NCBI RefSeq assembly: GCF_000420485.1
Contig: NZ_ATVA01000015.1
Coordinates: forward strand, 1-64,000
Length of the DNA stretch: 64,000 bases
Direction of reading: 5' to 3'
Source of the DNA: Paucidesulfovibrio longus DSM 6739
GTDB lineage: Bacteria > Desulfobacterota > Desulfovibrionia > Desulfovibrionales > Desulfovibrionaceae
A program made the position numbers and the translations under genes. This document shows positions 22,343-34,042 of the stretch, in pieces. The notes below the pieces were generated by a model that was given only the letters and a program-made list of their open reading frames with translations, did not search any database and had not been told where the DNA came from. How positions within the stretch are numbered: position 1 is the stretch's first letter; each line of letters opens with the position of its first letter.

Positions 22343-23632
22343 ATGTCACGGATTCAATTTCGCGCCGCCGCGCCCCTGCTGCTTCTGGGGTCGGCGGCGC
22401 TGCTCATCGGCGTCCTGGTCAGCGGCATCCTCTCCTTCGGGCACAGGGTCACGACATACTACACGCCCAGCATCCTGACGTTTCAGGATCTCCTGCGCAG
22501 CATCGACCACCTTAGCGACTCCCTGCGGCGCGGCCACGGATATCTGGAACCGGACCACCCGGCCCTGCTGCATTTCCGCGACGCCCTGGAGCAAGCCGAG
22601 TCCATGCACGCCGGGGAGGAAACCCACGCAGTGGTCCCGCAGGACGCCCAGGACTTCCTGCCGCTGGCGCGAACCCTCTACGAGCGGCTTGATTCGGGAA
22701 ACGGCCTCACCGACCCGGAACTCCTCGCCCGCCTGCGCGACCGGACGGACCGCCACCTGATCCGGCACGAGTCGGAACTGGACAGAGCCATGCTCAAAAT
22801 CGGCGTTTTGTCCGTATCCACGGGCGCACTCTGTCTTTTCCTGATCGGCCTCGGCATCTGGGGGAGCCTGCGGGAACGCCGCCACTCCCGCCTGCGCCAG
22901 CAACAGGCCGAATCCACTTCGGCGCTCCTGGCGCTGGTCCGGTCCCTGGATGCCCGCGATCCTTACACCCGCGGCCATTCAGACCGCGTCACGGAATACG
23001 CCCTCGAACTCGGACGCAGGCTTGGACTTTCCCATTCCCAGCTGGACACGCTCAAGCTGGCCTCCCGGCTGCACGACATCGGCAAGATCGGCCTGCCCGA
23101 CGCCGTGCTGCTCAAGGAAGGCGGCCTGAACGACGAGGAATATGAAATCATGCGCAGGCACCCGGCCATCGGCGCCGGCATGCTCGCGCCGTTTCCCCGG
23201 CTCGCGGACGTGGCCCACATCGTCCTGCACCACCACGAACGCTGGGACGGCAAAGGATACCCCTCCCGCCAGTCCGGGGATGAGATTCCCCAGCTCGCGC
23301 AGATCATCTCCATTGCCGACGCCTACGACGCCATGACGTCCTCGCGGCCCTACCGCAATGCGCTGGGACGGGAAGAAGCCATGGCCGAAATCTTTCGTTG
23401 TGCGGGGAGTCAATGGTCCGAGCCGTTGGCGCGGATGTTTCTGGAGCTGCTCGAAGAGGGGCTCGGCGGGCGGAAACCAGATATTGCGGACGCCTGCATC
23501 GCGGACGATCACGCCGAAGCCGAGGGCCAGACAGAAAGCGCAACGCAAACGGCCCGAAGCGCTTGTCCGCTCCGGGCCGTCCGACGCCTGTCCGTTTCGC
23601 TCAGCTCTTTCGATCCACGAAACGCGACATAG
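22343..23632 (+). CDS. Membrane HD-GYP domain protein (putative cyclic di-GMP phosphodiesterase)
   Basis: 429 residues. Two membrane spans (about 9-33 and 152-175) enclose a periplasmic sensor of about 115 residues. The HD-GYP domain spans about 190-370, with ALVRSLDARDPYTRGHSDRV, HDIGKIGLPD (about 244), RRHPAIG, HHHERWDGKGYP (about 296-307) and DAYDAMTSSRPYR. All metal and GYP residues are present, so activity is likely. The C-terminal 60 residues look disordered and overlap tail-to-tail with the next minus-strand gene by 32 bp; a terminator for that gene lies inside this tail. It starts 2 bp after the SHOCT gene stop. Confidence 0.9.
   Translation: MSRIQFRAAAPLLLLGSAALLIGVLVSGILSFGHRVTTYYTPSILTFQDLLRSIDHLSDSLRRGHGYLEPDHPALLHFRDALEQAESMHAGEETHAVVPQDAQDFLPLARTLYERLDSGNGLTDPELLARLRDRTDRHLIRHESELDRAMLKIGVLSVSTGALCLFLIGLGIWGSLRERRHSRLRQQQAESTSALLALVRSLDARDPYTRGHSDRVTEYALELGRRLGLSHSQLDTLKLASRLHDIGKIGLPDAVLLKEGGLNDEEYEIMRRHPAIGAGMLAPFPRLADVAHIVLHHHERWDGKGYPSRQSGDEIPQLAQIISIADAYDAMTSSRPYRNALGREEAMAEIFRCAGSQWSEPLARMFLELLEEGLGGRKPDIADACIADDHAEAEGQTESATQTARSACPLRAVRRLSVSLSSFDPRNAT
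23549..23580 (-). terminator. Terminator-like hairpin inside the HD-GYP coding end
   Basis: ACGGCCCG (23549-23556) pairs with CGGGCCGT (23573-23580). On the minus strand it comes 20 bp after the stop of the gene at 23601-23957 and leads into TTTGCG. It probably ends that operon while also encoding part of the convergent HD-GYP protein. Confidence 0.55.
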
Positions 23633-23957
23633 CCGCGCCGACCTTTTGTGGGCGGTGCGCCCCGTAAGCCGCGTACACCTTGCGCTTGCCGTGGACCTCG
23701 CGCAATTCGTCCCGAATCTTCTCGCGCTGCCTGCGGGCTTCGCCCACGACGCCCTCGTGCAGCTGGCGAAGCCGCTCCAGCGCCTTGCTCATCTCAGCCG
23801 CCACAGAGGGATCGCGCAGAATCCAGCTCTCGCGGACCAGCCGGGCACGGTCGCGCGCGAGTTCCAGCGCGCCCTCCTCGTCGCCGTCCTTGAGCAGGCG
23901 CAGTTCCTCGCGCGCGGCCTCCATGGCCTGTTCGAGCAAGTCCAGGGCCGTGCTCAC
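23601..23957 (-). CDS. Small helical protein, FliT/FlgN-like in appearance
   Basis: 118 residues from GTG 23957, which overlaps the stop of the upstream gene (GTGA). The protein is almost entirely helical and charged: ALDLLEQAMEAAREELRLLK, RARLVRESWIL, ALERLRQLHEGVV and a basic end (KRKVYAAYGAHRPQK). The length and pattern resemble FliT- or FlgN-type flagellar export chaperones; there is no definite signature. The upstream partner is also of unknown function. Confidence 0.5.
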   Translation of the reverse strand: MSTALDLLEQAMEAAREELRLLKDGDEEGALELARDRARLVRESWILRDPSVAAEMSKALERLRQLHEGVVGEARRQREKIRDELREVHGKRKVYAAYGAHRPQKVGAAMSRFVDRKS

Positions 23958-24565
23958 GCGGTGGCTCCGGCCCCGACCTCGATGTCGAAACGGATCGTGC
24001 CGATGACCGCCTCCCACTTGGACACGGCGGGCAGGAATTCGTATTCGAGCAGATCGGCCAGCAGCACCCAGTCCTCGTTGGCGAGCACTTCGGTCATCTC
24101 GGTGAACAACGCGGAAAGATCCTTGCTGGCATCCACGAACTCCGGATTGCTGCGCAGGCCGAACTCCTCGCGCAGGGTGGAGATCATGCCCAGGAAGCTG
24201 CGCACCACGTCGAGCAGATCCTGATAGGTCTCCAGGGCCTCGGCGTCGTCGGCCTGCCGGAAAAGCTCGGCCACTTCGCGGCCGCCTTTGCCCATGAGGG
24301 TGACGACCTTGTAAAGCTCCTGGGTGATGTCCACTGCCATTTCCACCACGGGCACGCTCAGGATCTCGACCTTTTCGATCTCCTGGGACTCGATGTCCTC
24401 GGCCTGGTGGGGATAGATTTCGGAAAACGGCTGACCGTTGAGCAGCACGTCCGTGACGATGCGGTCCTGCAAAGCGTCGTTTTCCAGTACGTTTTCGAGA
24501 ATCTGCTCCAGGTTCTCGAAATCCTTCAGGGCCAGTTCGCTCTGGCGGCCGTCGATAACGATCAT
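23954..24565 (-). CDS. Conserved acidic helical protein of unknown function
   Basis: 203 residues, rich in Glu and Asp, with no signal peptide or membrane span. It begins MIVIDGRQSELALKDF and continues with long helices (NLEQILENVLENDALQDR). Some blocks (ETYQDLLDVVRSFLGMISTL, EVLANEDWVLLADLLEYEFL) look like a repeated helical scaffold. It is coupled to the small downstream gene by GTGA overlap and follows the glycosyltransferase gene after 84 bp. A flagellum-related role is conceivable from the FliT-like partner but not shown. Confidence 0.65.
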   Translation of the reverse strand: MIVIDGRQSELALKDFENLEQILENVLENDALQDRIVTDVLLNGQPFSEIYPHQAEDIESQEIEKVEILSVPVVEMAVDITQELYKVVTLMGKGGREVAELFRQADDAEALETYQDLLDVVRSFLGMISTLREEFGLRSNPEFVDASKDLSALFTEMTEVLANEDWVLLADLLEYEFLPAVSKWEAVIGTIRFDIEVGAGATA

Positions 24566-24649
24566 GGGGTTCTCCTTTCCCTTGGCGGTTGAGCTGAATT
24601 TTTTTCCGTCAGTATCTCACGCCGCCAGACATTCAATAACCGTGCCGGG

Positions 24650-26230
24650 TCATTGCAGGGCTCGGAGCAAAGCCTCCATGAGCGAGCGGTAGCGACCGGC
24701 CAGGGCCACGATGCTGTCCAGCCTGTCCCCTTGCGCCTGCGACTCGAATCCCCAGAGCAAGCCCACGACTTCCAGGTCCGGATCGGCCTCGAGCACGCCC
24801 CGAAGCCGCTGCCAGGTGGCCAGAAACTTGTTCTTCATGGCCTGCATGGGGTGGGCCGCGAGCACCTCCGCCTGACGTTCCAGCAGAAAAAGAAGTTCCC
24901 GTGCTTCCCCCAGAATGCCGCGCAGCCGCTCGGCGCGTTCCGGGCTGAGTCCGTGCGCCTCTTCCACGCCCTCCAGCGGCTCACCGTCAAAGAGTCGACG
25001 GTAATACCGCCGTTGCAGAGCGATCCAGCGCGTCCTGTCGCAGGAGGCGTGCCCGGAAAGAGATACAAAATCCATCAACCCGTCTGCTCCGCGCACGCTC
25101 CGCCAGGCCCGCGTCCCGGCGTTGTCCCGAGCCTCGCCCGTCGCCGTCCCAGCGACAAAGCCATGCACGGCCTCGGCGCGCACGGCCCACCGGCAACGGT
25201 GATCGTTCGGGCAGGCCGCGCCAAAAGCGCAGGGATGACAATCGAGATCCGGCTCGAAGCAGAGGCTGCCCTCGCGGTACGGTCCGGTGTCGAAGGGCTG
25301 GGCCGTGGCCAGGAAAACAGCGGCCACGGGCGTTCCCAAACCCGCCGCCAGATGCATGGTCCCGGTATCGTTGGTCAGCAGCAGGTCGAGCCGGGTGAGC
25401 ACGGCCCCCAGCAGCGGAAGCGACGTGCGGCCCATGAGGTTGACGGCCGGGCCGTCGTATTCGGCCAGAAAACGTTGGCCCAGCGCCGCCTCCGCTTCCG
25501 TGCCCAGCAGCACGGGCACCAGGCCCTCTTGCAGGGCGAAAAGCCGCGCCGCCTCCACGAAACGCGACACGGGCCAGCGCCGACGCTCCTCGCTGGCGCC
25601 GAGCTGCACGCCGAGCCAGCCGGAAAGTTCCGCGCCGTCGGGCAGGGCCTCCGAGAGCAGCGCCTCGGCCTCGGCCAGCAGCCCGGATTCCTCGTCCTCC
25701 GTGTCCGATCCCGGCAGGCGCAGGTCCGGGGAGGCGTCCTCGTGCCGCAGGCCCGCGGCCCGGCGAAAAAGATCCACCACGTTGAAGGGGCTTGCGCCCC
25801 GATTGCCGGAAGCCAGCTGGAGAAACGCGCTCCAGGAGGACGTGTCCGCATTGAAGCCGTGCTCGTCCACGCCGAAGCCGCGCACGCTGCCGGGACCGAG
25901 GTCCAAGGCCAGGGAGCGGGCCAGCAGCCGCGCAGGCAGCGACGGGGTCAGGTTGACGATCAGATCCGGCCCGAAGACGTCCGCGACCTCGCGGCGGATG
26001 TCCGCGAAGCCGTGGACCGCCTCGCGCCAGTCGCGGTCCAGGGCGGCCAGCAGACGGGAACCGGGGAAGGCCGCGACCCATTCCACGCCCCGGAGCAAGG
26101 CCGCCGCCGAAGAAAAATTGTCCAGACAGAGCAGCCCCACCCTGCAACCGGCGGCGGCGAATCCGGAAATCACGGGCTGGGTCTGGATCAGATCCCCGAA
26201 GCGGGTCAGGTTCAATATCAATATCTTCAT
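24650..26230 (-). CDS. Glycosyltransferase family 9 (heptosyltransferase-like) protein
   Basis: 526 residues. The start [20 protein letters not shown] is the N-terminal signature of GT9 enzymes, and the C-terminal donor-binding region shows [20 protein letters not shown] cysteine-rich insert ([20 protein letters not shown]) lies at about 330-350, where some GT9 proteins also have Cys motifs. An additional 150-residue helical C-terminal region exceeds the normal 350-residue length. The acceptor may be LPS core or a protein. ATG 26230 with GGAG upstream. Confidence 0.85.
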   Translation of the reverse strand: MKILILNLTRFGDLIQTQPVISGFAAAGCRVGLLCLDNFSSAAALLRGVEWVAAFPGSRLLAALDRDWREAVHGFADIRREVADVFGPDLIVNLTPSLPARLLARSLALDLGPGSVRGFGVDEHGFNADTSSWSAFLQLASGNRGASPFNVVDLFRRAAGLRHEDASPDLRLPGSDTEDEESGLLAEAEALLSEALPDGAELSGWLGVQLGASEERRRWPVSRFVEAARLFALQEGLVPVLLGTEAEAALGQRFLAEYDGPAVNLMGRTSLPLLGAVLTRLDLLLTNDTGTMHLAAGLGTPVAAVFLATAQPFDTGPYREGSLCFEPDLDCHPCAFGAACPNDHRCRWAVRAEAVHGFVAGTATGEARDNAGTRAWRSVRGADGLMDFVSLSGHASCDRTRWIALQRRYYRRLFDGEPLEGVEEAHGLSPERAERLRGILGEARELLFLLERQAEVLAAHPMQAMKNKFLATWQRLRGVLEADPDLEVVGLLWGFESQAQGDRLDSIVALAGRYRSLMEALLRALQ

Positions 26231-26551
26231 GGCTCCGGTTCATACCCCGAACCGAAAGTCCGCGCCAGCCCGGATTCCTGCGCGGCTCCGCTTTGCCGCG
26301 TCCGGCCAGTGGTGTATAGGAGGATATTGATCGGCCTGCGCCCTCCATCAACGGGCGGCTGTGCCCATGAACGGCAAACAGGTTTCGCCGAGCGGGCATC
26401 TTCCGGACGCGAAATGCGCCCGGCGGGGCAGGAACGCCGTTCACCGAAAATGAGGTGCGCCTTTTCGCGGGATGTTGCTAAAAGCGGCCATGGACGGTCC
26501 ACAACCCGCAAGGGACATTGTTTCAAACTCGTACGAGGAGGAGACGTCGCA
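26231..26551. other. Gene-free upstream region of acs (321 bp)
   Basis: This region separates the divergent glycosyltransferase and acs genes and must hold both promoters. I see no convincing -35/-10 pair, no strong inverted repeat and no small frame. The only clear signal is GAGGAGGAG (26535-26543), the ribosome-binding site of acs. Confidence 0.5.
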
Positions 26552-28534
<1,983 letters not shown>

Positions 28535-28561
28535 ACGGACCGCTGCGTACGAAGGGGACAA

Positions 28562-28581
28562 GGCCCCGCAACCGCGGGGCC
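28562..28581 (+). terminator. Hairpin between acs and the symporter genes
   Basis: GGCCCCGC AACC GCGGGGCC, a perfect 8-bp stem 28 bp after the acs stop. With no T-tract it may be a partial terminator or an mRNA-stabilising structure that sets different levels for acs and the symporter. Confidence 0.45.
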
Positions 28582-28609
28582 ATCATCACAACCCACAAGG
28601 GGGGATATT

Positions 28610-28861
28610 ATGCAAGACAAAATGCGGCAGTACTGGAAGACGAACCTGAGGTACATGGTCGTTCTTCTCGCAATCTGGGCACTTGTCTCCTACGTATGCT
28701 CAATCCTGCTCGTCGAGCAGCTCAACGCATTTCATCTCGGAGGCTTCCCGCTGGGCTTCTGGTTCGCCCAGCAAGGTTCCATCTACGTATTCGTGGCGGA
28801 AATCTTCATCTACTACTTCTTGATGCAGCGCCTCGACCGCCGATTCGACGTTCACGAATAA
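28610..28861 (+). CDS. DUF4212 small subunit of a sodium:solute symporter
   Basis: 83 residues with two membrane spans and the DUF4212 pattern: YWKTNLRYMVVLLAIWALVS, then FHLGGFPLGFWFAQQGSIYV and YYFLMQRLDRRF. Proteins of this family are always encoded just upstream of a VC_2705-type sodium:solute symporter, as here (42 bp), and are taken as its small subunit. GGGG sits upstream of ATG 28610. Confidence 0.93.
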   Translation: MQDKMRQYWKTNLRYMVVLLAIWALVSYVCSILLVEQLNAFHLGGFPLGFWFAQQGSIYVFVAEIFIYYFLMQRLDRRFDVHE

Positions 28862-28903
28862 GCGTGTAGGCACACACACGTCTCAAGCAAAAAGGAGCCT
28901 CCG

Positions 28904-30712
28904 ATGAGCATACTTACCTGGACCTACATCATGGTCGGCGTGACCTTCGGGATCTATCTGACCATCGCCTGGCTCTCGCGGGTGAAAGACGCGAAGGGCT
29001 TTTACGTCGCGGGCGGCGGCGTCCCCGCCATCGCCAACGGACTGGCCACGGCCGCGGACTGGATGAGCGCCGCGTCGTTCATCTCCATGGCCGGAATGAT
29101 TTCCTTCATGGGCTACAACGGCAGCGTCTATCTCATGGGCTGGACCGGCGGCTACGTGCTGCTCGCCCTGCTGCTCGCGCCCTATCTGCGCAAATTCGGC
29201 AAATTCACCGTGCCGGACTTCGTGGGCGACCGCTACTACTCCAACACGGCCCGCGTGGTCGCGCTCGTCTGCGCCATCTTCGTCTCCCTGACCTACGTGG
29301 CAGGCCAGATGCGCGGCGTGGGCGTGGTCTTCTCCCGCTTCCTGGAAGTGGACGTGAACACCGGCGTGCTCATCGGCATGGCCATCGTGTTCTTCTACGC
29401 GGCCCTGGGCGGCATGAAGGGCATCACCTGGACCCAGGTGGCGCAGTACTGCGTGCTCATCCTGGCCTTCCTCATCCCGGCGATTGCCATTTCCATGAAG
29501 GTCACGGGCTCGCCCATCCCGCAGATCGGCTTCGGCGGCAGCATCGCCGCAGGCCCGGACTCCGGCCAGCTCCTGCTCCAGAAGCTCGACGAGATCGGCG
29601 TGGCCCTCGGATTCGGCGGATACACCTCGCCCTTCGCAGGCCTGTCCATGCTCAACGTCTTCTGCATCACCATGGCGCTGATGGTCGGCACCGCGGGTCT
29701 GCCCCACGTGATCATCCGCTTCTACACCGTGCCCAGCGTCCGCGCCGCCCGTCTTTCCGCGGGCTACGCCCTGCTGTTCATCGCCATCCTCTACACCACG
29801 GCCCCGGCCGTCGCCAGCTTCGCGCGCTACAACATGATCCAGACCCTGGCGGAGGTGGACTACAAGGCCGACTCGCCCTCTCCGCTGCCGACTTGGTTCC
29901 AGAACTGGTCGCCCACGGGCCTCGTGGCCTGGGTGGACAAGAACGATGACGGCAAGGTCCAGTTCTACGGCCCCGGCAAGGGCGGCGGCGCAGCCATCGA
30001 AGGCAAGCCCGAATTGGTCGCCGACAAGACCAACAAGTACGGCATGGCCCAAATATCCAACACGCTCACGGACAACGCCAACGAGCTTTACGTGGACCGC
30101 GACATCATCGTGCTGGCCAACCCCGAAATCGCCATGCTCCCGGCCTGGGTCATCGCCCTGGTGGCGGCGGGCGGACTCGCCGCGGCCCTGTCCACGGCTT
30201 CCGGACTGCTTCTGGTCATCGCCTCGGCCATCTCCCACGACCTCTACTTCCGGATCATCAACCGCCAGGCCTCGGAAAAGCAGCGCCTGCTGGTGGGCCG
30301 GATCATGATCGGCGTGGCCGTCTGCATCGCGGGCTACTTCGGCATCAACCCGCCGGGCTTCGTGGCCCAGGTGGTGGCCCTGGCCTTCGGACTCGGCGCG
30401 GCCTCCTTCTTCCCGATCATCGTGCTCGGCATCTTCTGGAAGCGGACCACGCGGGAAGGCGCCATCGCGGGCATGATCGCGGGCATCGGCTTCACCATGC
30501 TCTACATCATCCAGTGTACCCCGGCCTTCATGGGCATGAAGCCCTGGCTTCTGGACATCCAGTCCACGGGCATCGGCACGGTGGGCATGCTCATCAACTT
30601 CGCCGTGACGGTGGGCGTTTCGCTGGTCACCCCGGCGCCGCCCCAGGAAATCCAGGACATGGTCGAAAGCGTGCGCATCCCCCGCGGGGCGGGAGCGGCC
30701 ACGGATCACTAG
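28904..30712 (+). CDS. Sodium:solute symporter (acetate/organic-acid type), large subunit
   Basis: 602 residues with the SSS family core: FYVAGGGVPAIANGLATAADWMSAASFISMAG, VADRYY-type FVGDRYYSNTARV, GGMKGITWTQVAQY, and about 13 membrane spans. Two hydrophilic inserts stand out: one after IPQIGFGG (about 205-245) and a longer one at about 320-400 (NKYGMAQISNTLTDNANELY), probably extracytoplasmic loops. It resembles ActP and its VC_2705 relatives that work with DUF4212. Given acs upstream, acetate is the likely substrate. AAGGAG precedes ATG 28904; a strong terminator follows. Confidence 0.92.
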   Translation: MSILTWTYIMVGVTFGIYLTIAWLSRVKDAKGFYVAGGGVPAIANGLATAADWMSAASFISMAGMISFMGYNGSVYLMGWTGGYVLLALLLAPYLRKFGKFTVPDFVGDRYYSNTARVVALVCAIFVSLTYVAGQMRGVGVVFSRFLEVDVNTGVLIGMAIVFFYAALGGMKGITWTQVAQYCVLILAFLIPAIAISMKVTGSPIPQIGFGGSIAAGPDSGQLLLQKLDEIGVALGFGGYTSPFAGLSMLNVFCITMALMVGTAGLPHVIIRFYTVPSVRAARLSAGYALLFIAILYTTAPAVASFARYNMIQTLAEVDYKADSPSPLPTWFQNWSPTGLVAWVDKNDDGKVQFYGPGKGGGAAIEGKPELVADKTNKYGMAQISNTLTDNANELYVDRDIIVLANPEIAMLPAWVIALVAAGGLAAALSTASGLLLVIASAISHDLYFRIINRQASEKQRLLVGRIMIGVAVCIAGYFGINPPGFVAQVVALAFGLGAASFFPIIVLGIFWKRTTREGAIAGMIAGIGFTMLYIIQCTPAFMGMKPWLLDIQSTGIGTVGMLINFAVTVGVSLVTPAPPQEIQDMVESVRIPRGAGAATDH

Positions 30713-30722
30713 AACTCACCCA

Positions 30723-30752
30723 GGGAAGCCCGCAAGGGCTTCCCTTTTTTTT
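30723..30752 (+). terminator. Rho-independent terminator after the symporter
   Basis: GGGAAGCCC GCAA GGGCTTCCC (30723-30744) followed by eight T. It ends the acs-symporter unit, so the CBS/nucleotidyltransferase gene needs its own promoter or read-through. Confidence 0.92.
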
Positions 30753-30816
30753 CCAGCCCGGGCTATCCGGGAATATGGGTCGAAGCCCGGACCGAACAAA
30801 CGACCAGGGGAAGAAC

Positions 30817-32736
30817 ATGGCCACTCTGCCTGGGGAAAACCCTTCCGTCGTCATCGACTTTCTGCAACGCACCCTGCCCTTCAGCCAGCTGAAACGAAGC
30901 GACCTTGCCGCGCTGGCCCGGCACTGCACGGTGGACTTCCACCCCTCCGGCAAGAAGCTGCTCATCCAGGGCGTCACCCGCGTCCGCGAGCTGCTCGTGG
31001 TCCAGAAAGGCGGGGTCAAGCTGACCCTGCGCGACGCGGAAGGCCAGGAAACCCTGCTCGACTATCGCGGCGAAGGCGGCTGCGTCGGCGAACTGGCCCT
31101 GATCCAGGACCGCCCGGCCCAGGTGGACGCCTCCACCGTGGAAGACACTTTTTTCCTCGTCATCGACGGCGCGGCCTTTCTCGCCCTGCTCAAGACCCAG
31201 CCCCTGGTGGCGGAATTCTTCCTGCGTGAATTTTCCGAGAACTACCTGCCCCGCGTTTTCGCGGAAATGCGCGGCCGCCATGCGTCCCTGACCTGCGACA
31301 GCGGCCTCTACCTGTTCAGCGCCCGCGTGGGCGAAATGATCGGCCGGGGACTCGTAAGCACGGATTACGGCGAATCCATCCAGATGGCCGCCTGGAAAAT
31401 GTCCAAGCACAGCGTGGGCTCGCTGCTCGTGCGCGAACCTTCGGGCGAGGTCGCGGGCATCGTCACGGACAAGGATCTGCGCAAGGCCGTGGCCCTGGGC
31501 ATGGACTACTCCGCCCCCATAGAGACGATCATGTCCACGCCCGTGGCCACCGTGGACGAGGGCGAGGTCTGCTTCGACGCCCTGCTGAAGATGATGACCC
31601 GGCAGATTCACCACCTCGCCGTGACGCGACAGGGCGTTGTCGCCGGGGTGGTCACGTCCCACGACATCATGGTCCTGCAAGGCAAGTCGCCCATGGCGCT
31701 CTTCCGCGACATCCAGGCCCAGGAACATCCCGAAGGCCTGCACCCCCTGAGCGCCAAGGTGCCCCAGGTGCTGCGCACCCTCGTGGAGGAAGGCGCCCGC
31801 GCCGGGCACATCACCAGGATGATCACGGTCATCAACGACCTGATCCTTGAAAAGCTGCTCAAGCTGCTGCTCAAGGAAATGGGGCCGCCGCCCGCGCCCT
31901 TCTGCTGGCTGCTCATGGGCAGCGAGGGCAGGCGGGAGCAAACCATCGCCACGGATCAAGACAATGCCCTGATCTACAAGGATCTCGGCGACGACATCCT
32001 GATGCGCGCAGCGAACATCTACTTCACTGCCTTTTGCGAACGCGCCATCAACCATCTGGTGCTCTGCGGCTATCCACCCTGCCAGGGCGGCATCATGGCT
32101 TCGAACCCGAAATGGCGGCAACCCTACGCTGTCTGGCGCGACCATTTCGAACGCTGGATCATGGTTCCCGAGCCCAAGGAGGTGCTCAACGCCACGATCT
32201 TCTTCGACTTCCGCCCCGCATTCGGCAACGAGGAATTCGCCGAGGAACTGCGCCGCCACATCGCCCGCCACGCCCCGCGCCAGGAGGTCTTCCTGCGCCA
32301 CCTGGCGGCGGACTGCCTGAACACGCGCCCGCCCCTCTCCTTCTTCCGCAACTTCGTGGTGGAAAAAAGCGGCGAGCACAAAAACCGGCTCGACATCAAG
32401 CGGCGCGGCCTGGTGCCCTTCGTGGACTTTGCGCGCGTCCTGGCGCTCAAGCACGGCATCAAGGAAACCAACACGCTGGGTCGGCTGCGCCAGCTTCAGG
32501 AAGGCGGCCACATTCCGGACGAACTGCACAAGGACGCCGCCGAAGCCTTTGAATTTCTGCTACAGCTCCGGCTCGTGCACCAGCTCGGCCAGGTCGAGGA
32601 AGGCCGCCAGCCCGACAACCACATTGCGCCTTCCGAGCTTTCGGAGCTGGAACGACAGACCCTCAAGGAGTCCTTCGGCGTCATCGGCAGGCTGCAATCC
32701 TTTCTGCGCGACATGTTTCGGCTGAACATCGTCTAG
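30817..32736 (+). CDS. cNMP-binding / CBS / DUF294 nucleotidyltransferase-like protein
   Basis: 639 residues with four parts: cyclic-nucleotide-binding fold at about 20-140 (GEGGCVGELALIQDRPAQVD), a CBS pair at about 165-290 (VGSLLVREPSGEVAGIVTDK, then MMTRQIHHLAVTRQGVVAG), a GlnD-like nucleotidyltransferase at about 330-450 with GSEGRREQTIATDQDNALIY (G-S, D-x-D pattern), and a DUF294 C-terminal helical domain. In other bacteria this architecture sits beside acetate symporters and a DnaQ-like exonuclease, as here, and is thought to sense adenylates and modify a partner. It is 10 bp from the exonuclease gene. Confidence 0.9.
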   Translation: MATLPGENPSVVIDFLQRTLPFSQLKRSDLAALARHCTVDFHPSGKKLLIQGVTRVRELLVVQKGGVKLTLRDAEGQETLLDYRGEGGCVGELALIQDRPAQVDASTVEDTFFLVIDGAAFLALLKTQPLVAEFFLREFSENYLPRVFAEMRGRHASLTCDSGLYLFSARVGEMIGRGLVSTDYGESIQMAAWKMSKHSVGSLLVREPSGEVAGIVTDKDLRKAVALGMDYSAPIETIMSTPVATVDEGEVCFDALLKMMTRQIHHLAVTRQGVVAGVVTSHDIMVLQGKSPMALFRDIQAQEHPEGLHPLSAKVPQVLRTLVEEGARAGHITRMITVINDLILEKLLKLLLKEMGPPPAPFCWLLMGSEGRREQTIATDQDNALIYKDLGDDILMRAANIYFTAFCERAINHLVLCGYPPCQGGIMASNPKWRQPYAVWRDHFERWIMVPEPKEVLNATIFFDFRPAFGNEEFAEELRRHIARHAPRQEVFLRHLAADCLNTRPPLSFFRNFVVEKSGEHKNRLDIKRRGLVPFVDFARVLALKHGIKETNTLGRLRQLQEGGHIPDELHKDAAEAFEFLLQLRLVHQLGQVEEGRQPDNHIAPSELSELERQTLKESFGVIGRLQSFLRDMFRLNIV

Positions 32737-32745
32737 GAGCGGCGC

Positions 32746-33537
32746 ATGCCTGGGAAACCGCCTCGAAAATCACTCTCCGCAAGGCTGACGGCACTGCCCC
32801 GGACGGCGCTCATGGCTCTTTTCGGGCCTCTTCTCGGCCCCTTCCTGGATCTGAGCGACAAGGCCAGCCTGGAATCGCTGGAGGAAAGCCGACGCATCTT
32901 CCGCCGACTGGACCAGGACCGGCTCCTGGAGGAATACGAATTCGTCGTGGTGGACACGGAATTGACCGGCCTCTCGCTGCGCAACGATGAAATCGTGTCC
33001 ATCGGCGCCGTGGTCATCCGCGAAATGCGCATCCAGCCTGAAGAAACATATTTCACGCTCATCCGGCCGGACATGGACCTTCCCAAACTGTCCACCCTGA
33101 TCCACCAGATCACGCCGGGGGAAGTGGCCGACGCCCCCACGCTGGAAGAGGCCCTGCCCGAATTCGTGGAGTTCTGCAAAGGCAGGCTCATCGTGGGCCA
33201 TCACGTGGGCCTGGACATCAGTTTTCTCAACCGCGCCCTGCGCAGGATCTACGGCGCGGGACTGAACTCGCCCTGCCTCGACACCATGCGGCTGGCGCAG
33301 GCATACGAGGAAGCGCTCTGGGAAGGCTTCTACGACCAGTTCAACATGAAGGTATCCTACCATCTGCCGGACCTGGCCGAAGCCTTCGGCCTGCCTGCGT
33401 TCAAGGCGCATCATGCCCTTTCGGACGCATTTCAGACCGCCTATCTCTTCCTTTTTCTGGCCCGCAAGCTTACAAAGGGCAATATCCGCACGCTCAAAGA
33501 CCTGCACGCCGCGGCCAAGCCGCGCCGCTTTCTCTAA
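32746..33537 (+). CDS. DEDDh-type 3'-5' exonuclease (DnaQ-like)
   Basis: 263 residues. Exo I: VVDTELTGL (residues about 67-75, D and E); Exo II: HHVGLDISFLNRAL (D); Exo III: HHALSDAFQTAYLF (H and D). All catalytic residues are present. The N-terminal 60 residues are basic and hydrophobic (TALPRTALMALFGPLLGPFL) and could attach to membrane or to the partner. Its constant company with the CBS/DUF294 protein suggests a role in nucleotide signalling or RNA turnover rather than replication. Confidence 0.9.
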   Translation: MPGKPPRKSLSARLTALPRTALMALFGPLLGPFLDLSDKASLESLEESRRIFRRLDQDRLLEEYEFVVVDTELTGLSLRNDEIVSIGAVVIREMRIQPEETYFTLIRPDMDLPKLSTLIHQITPGEVADAPTLEEALPEFVEFCKGRLIVGHHVGLDISFLNRALRRIYGAGLNSPCLDTMRLAQAYEEALWEGFYDQFNMKVSYHLPDLAEAFGLPAFKAHHALSDAFQTAYLFLFLARKLTKGNIRTLKDLHAAAKPRRFL

Positions 33538-33550
33538 CAAGGGGACCGCC

Positions 33551-33943
33551 ATGAAAATCTACTTCGTCCTGCTCTGCGTTCTTTTTGCCTCCAGCAGCTT
33601 CCTGCGGCTCTGGAACATCTGGCTCGGCGCGCCCGCCGTGCTCGTGGTCTCCCACCTTGCGGACGTGATTCTCTTCGCCCTTTGCCTGCGCGTCTGCTAC
33701 GGCGCGGCCTGGAACCGCCGCTTCTTCGAGCCGCCCCAGGTGCGCATGATCTACTGGGGCACCATGCTCCTGGGGCTGGTTTCCGTTCTTCTGCGCGGCC
33801 TGGGTCCGCAGGCCGGCCTGCCCTTCGAGGCGGCGGCCCTGCCCGATCTGCTGCTCTGGTTCCTTTCCTACGCCCTCTTTGCCGCGCCCGCCGTGCTGCT
33901 CGACTACAGCCTGCGCAAGGGCGGAAACGACTGCCGAGGATAG
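33551..33943 (+). CDS. Four-span membrane protein of the acetate cluster
   Basis: 130 residues with about four membrane spans (IYFVLLCVLFASSSFL, LVVSHLADVILFALCL, MIYWGTMLLGLVSVLL, LLWFLSYALFAAPAVLL). No known family is recognised. AAGGGG lies upstream of ATG 33551, 13 bp after the exonuclease stop, so it belongs to this operon. Confidence 0.7.
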   Translation: MKIYFVLLCVLFASSSFLRLWNIWLGAPAVLVVSHLADVILFALCLRVCYGAAWNRRFFEPPQVRMIYWGTMLLGLVSVLLRGLGPQAGLPFEAAALPDLLLWFLSYALFAAPAVLLDYSLRKGGNDCRG

Positions 33944-34042
33944 GGAACGCCGCCGAGCCGGGCGCCTGCGCAGTCGGACGGTTGACAGGAGGGAGACGAG
34001 CCCCTATCTCTAACCTCCTTACGAAAAACAAGGAGACCTTTC

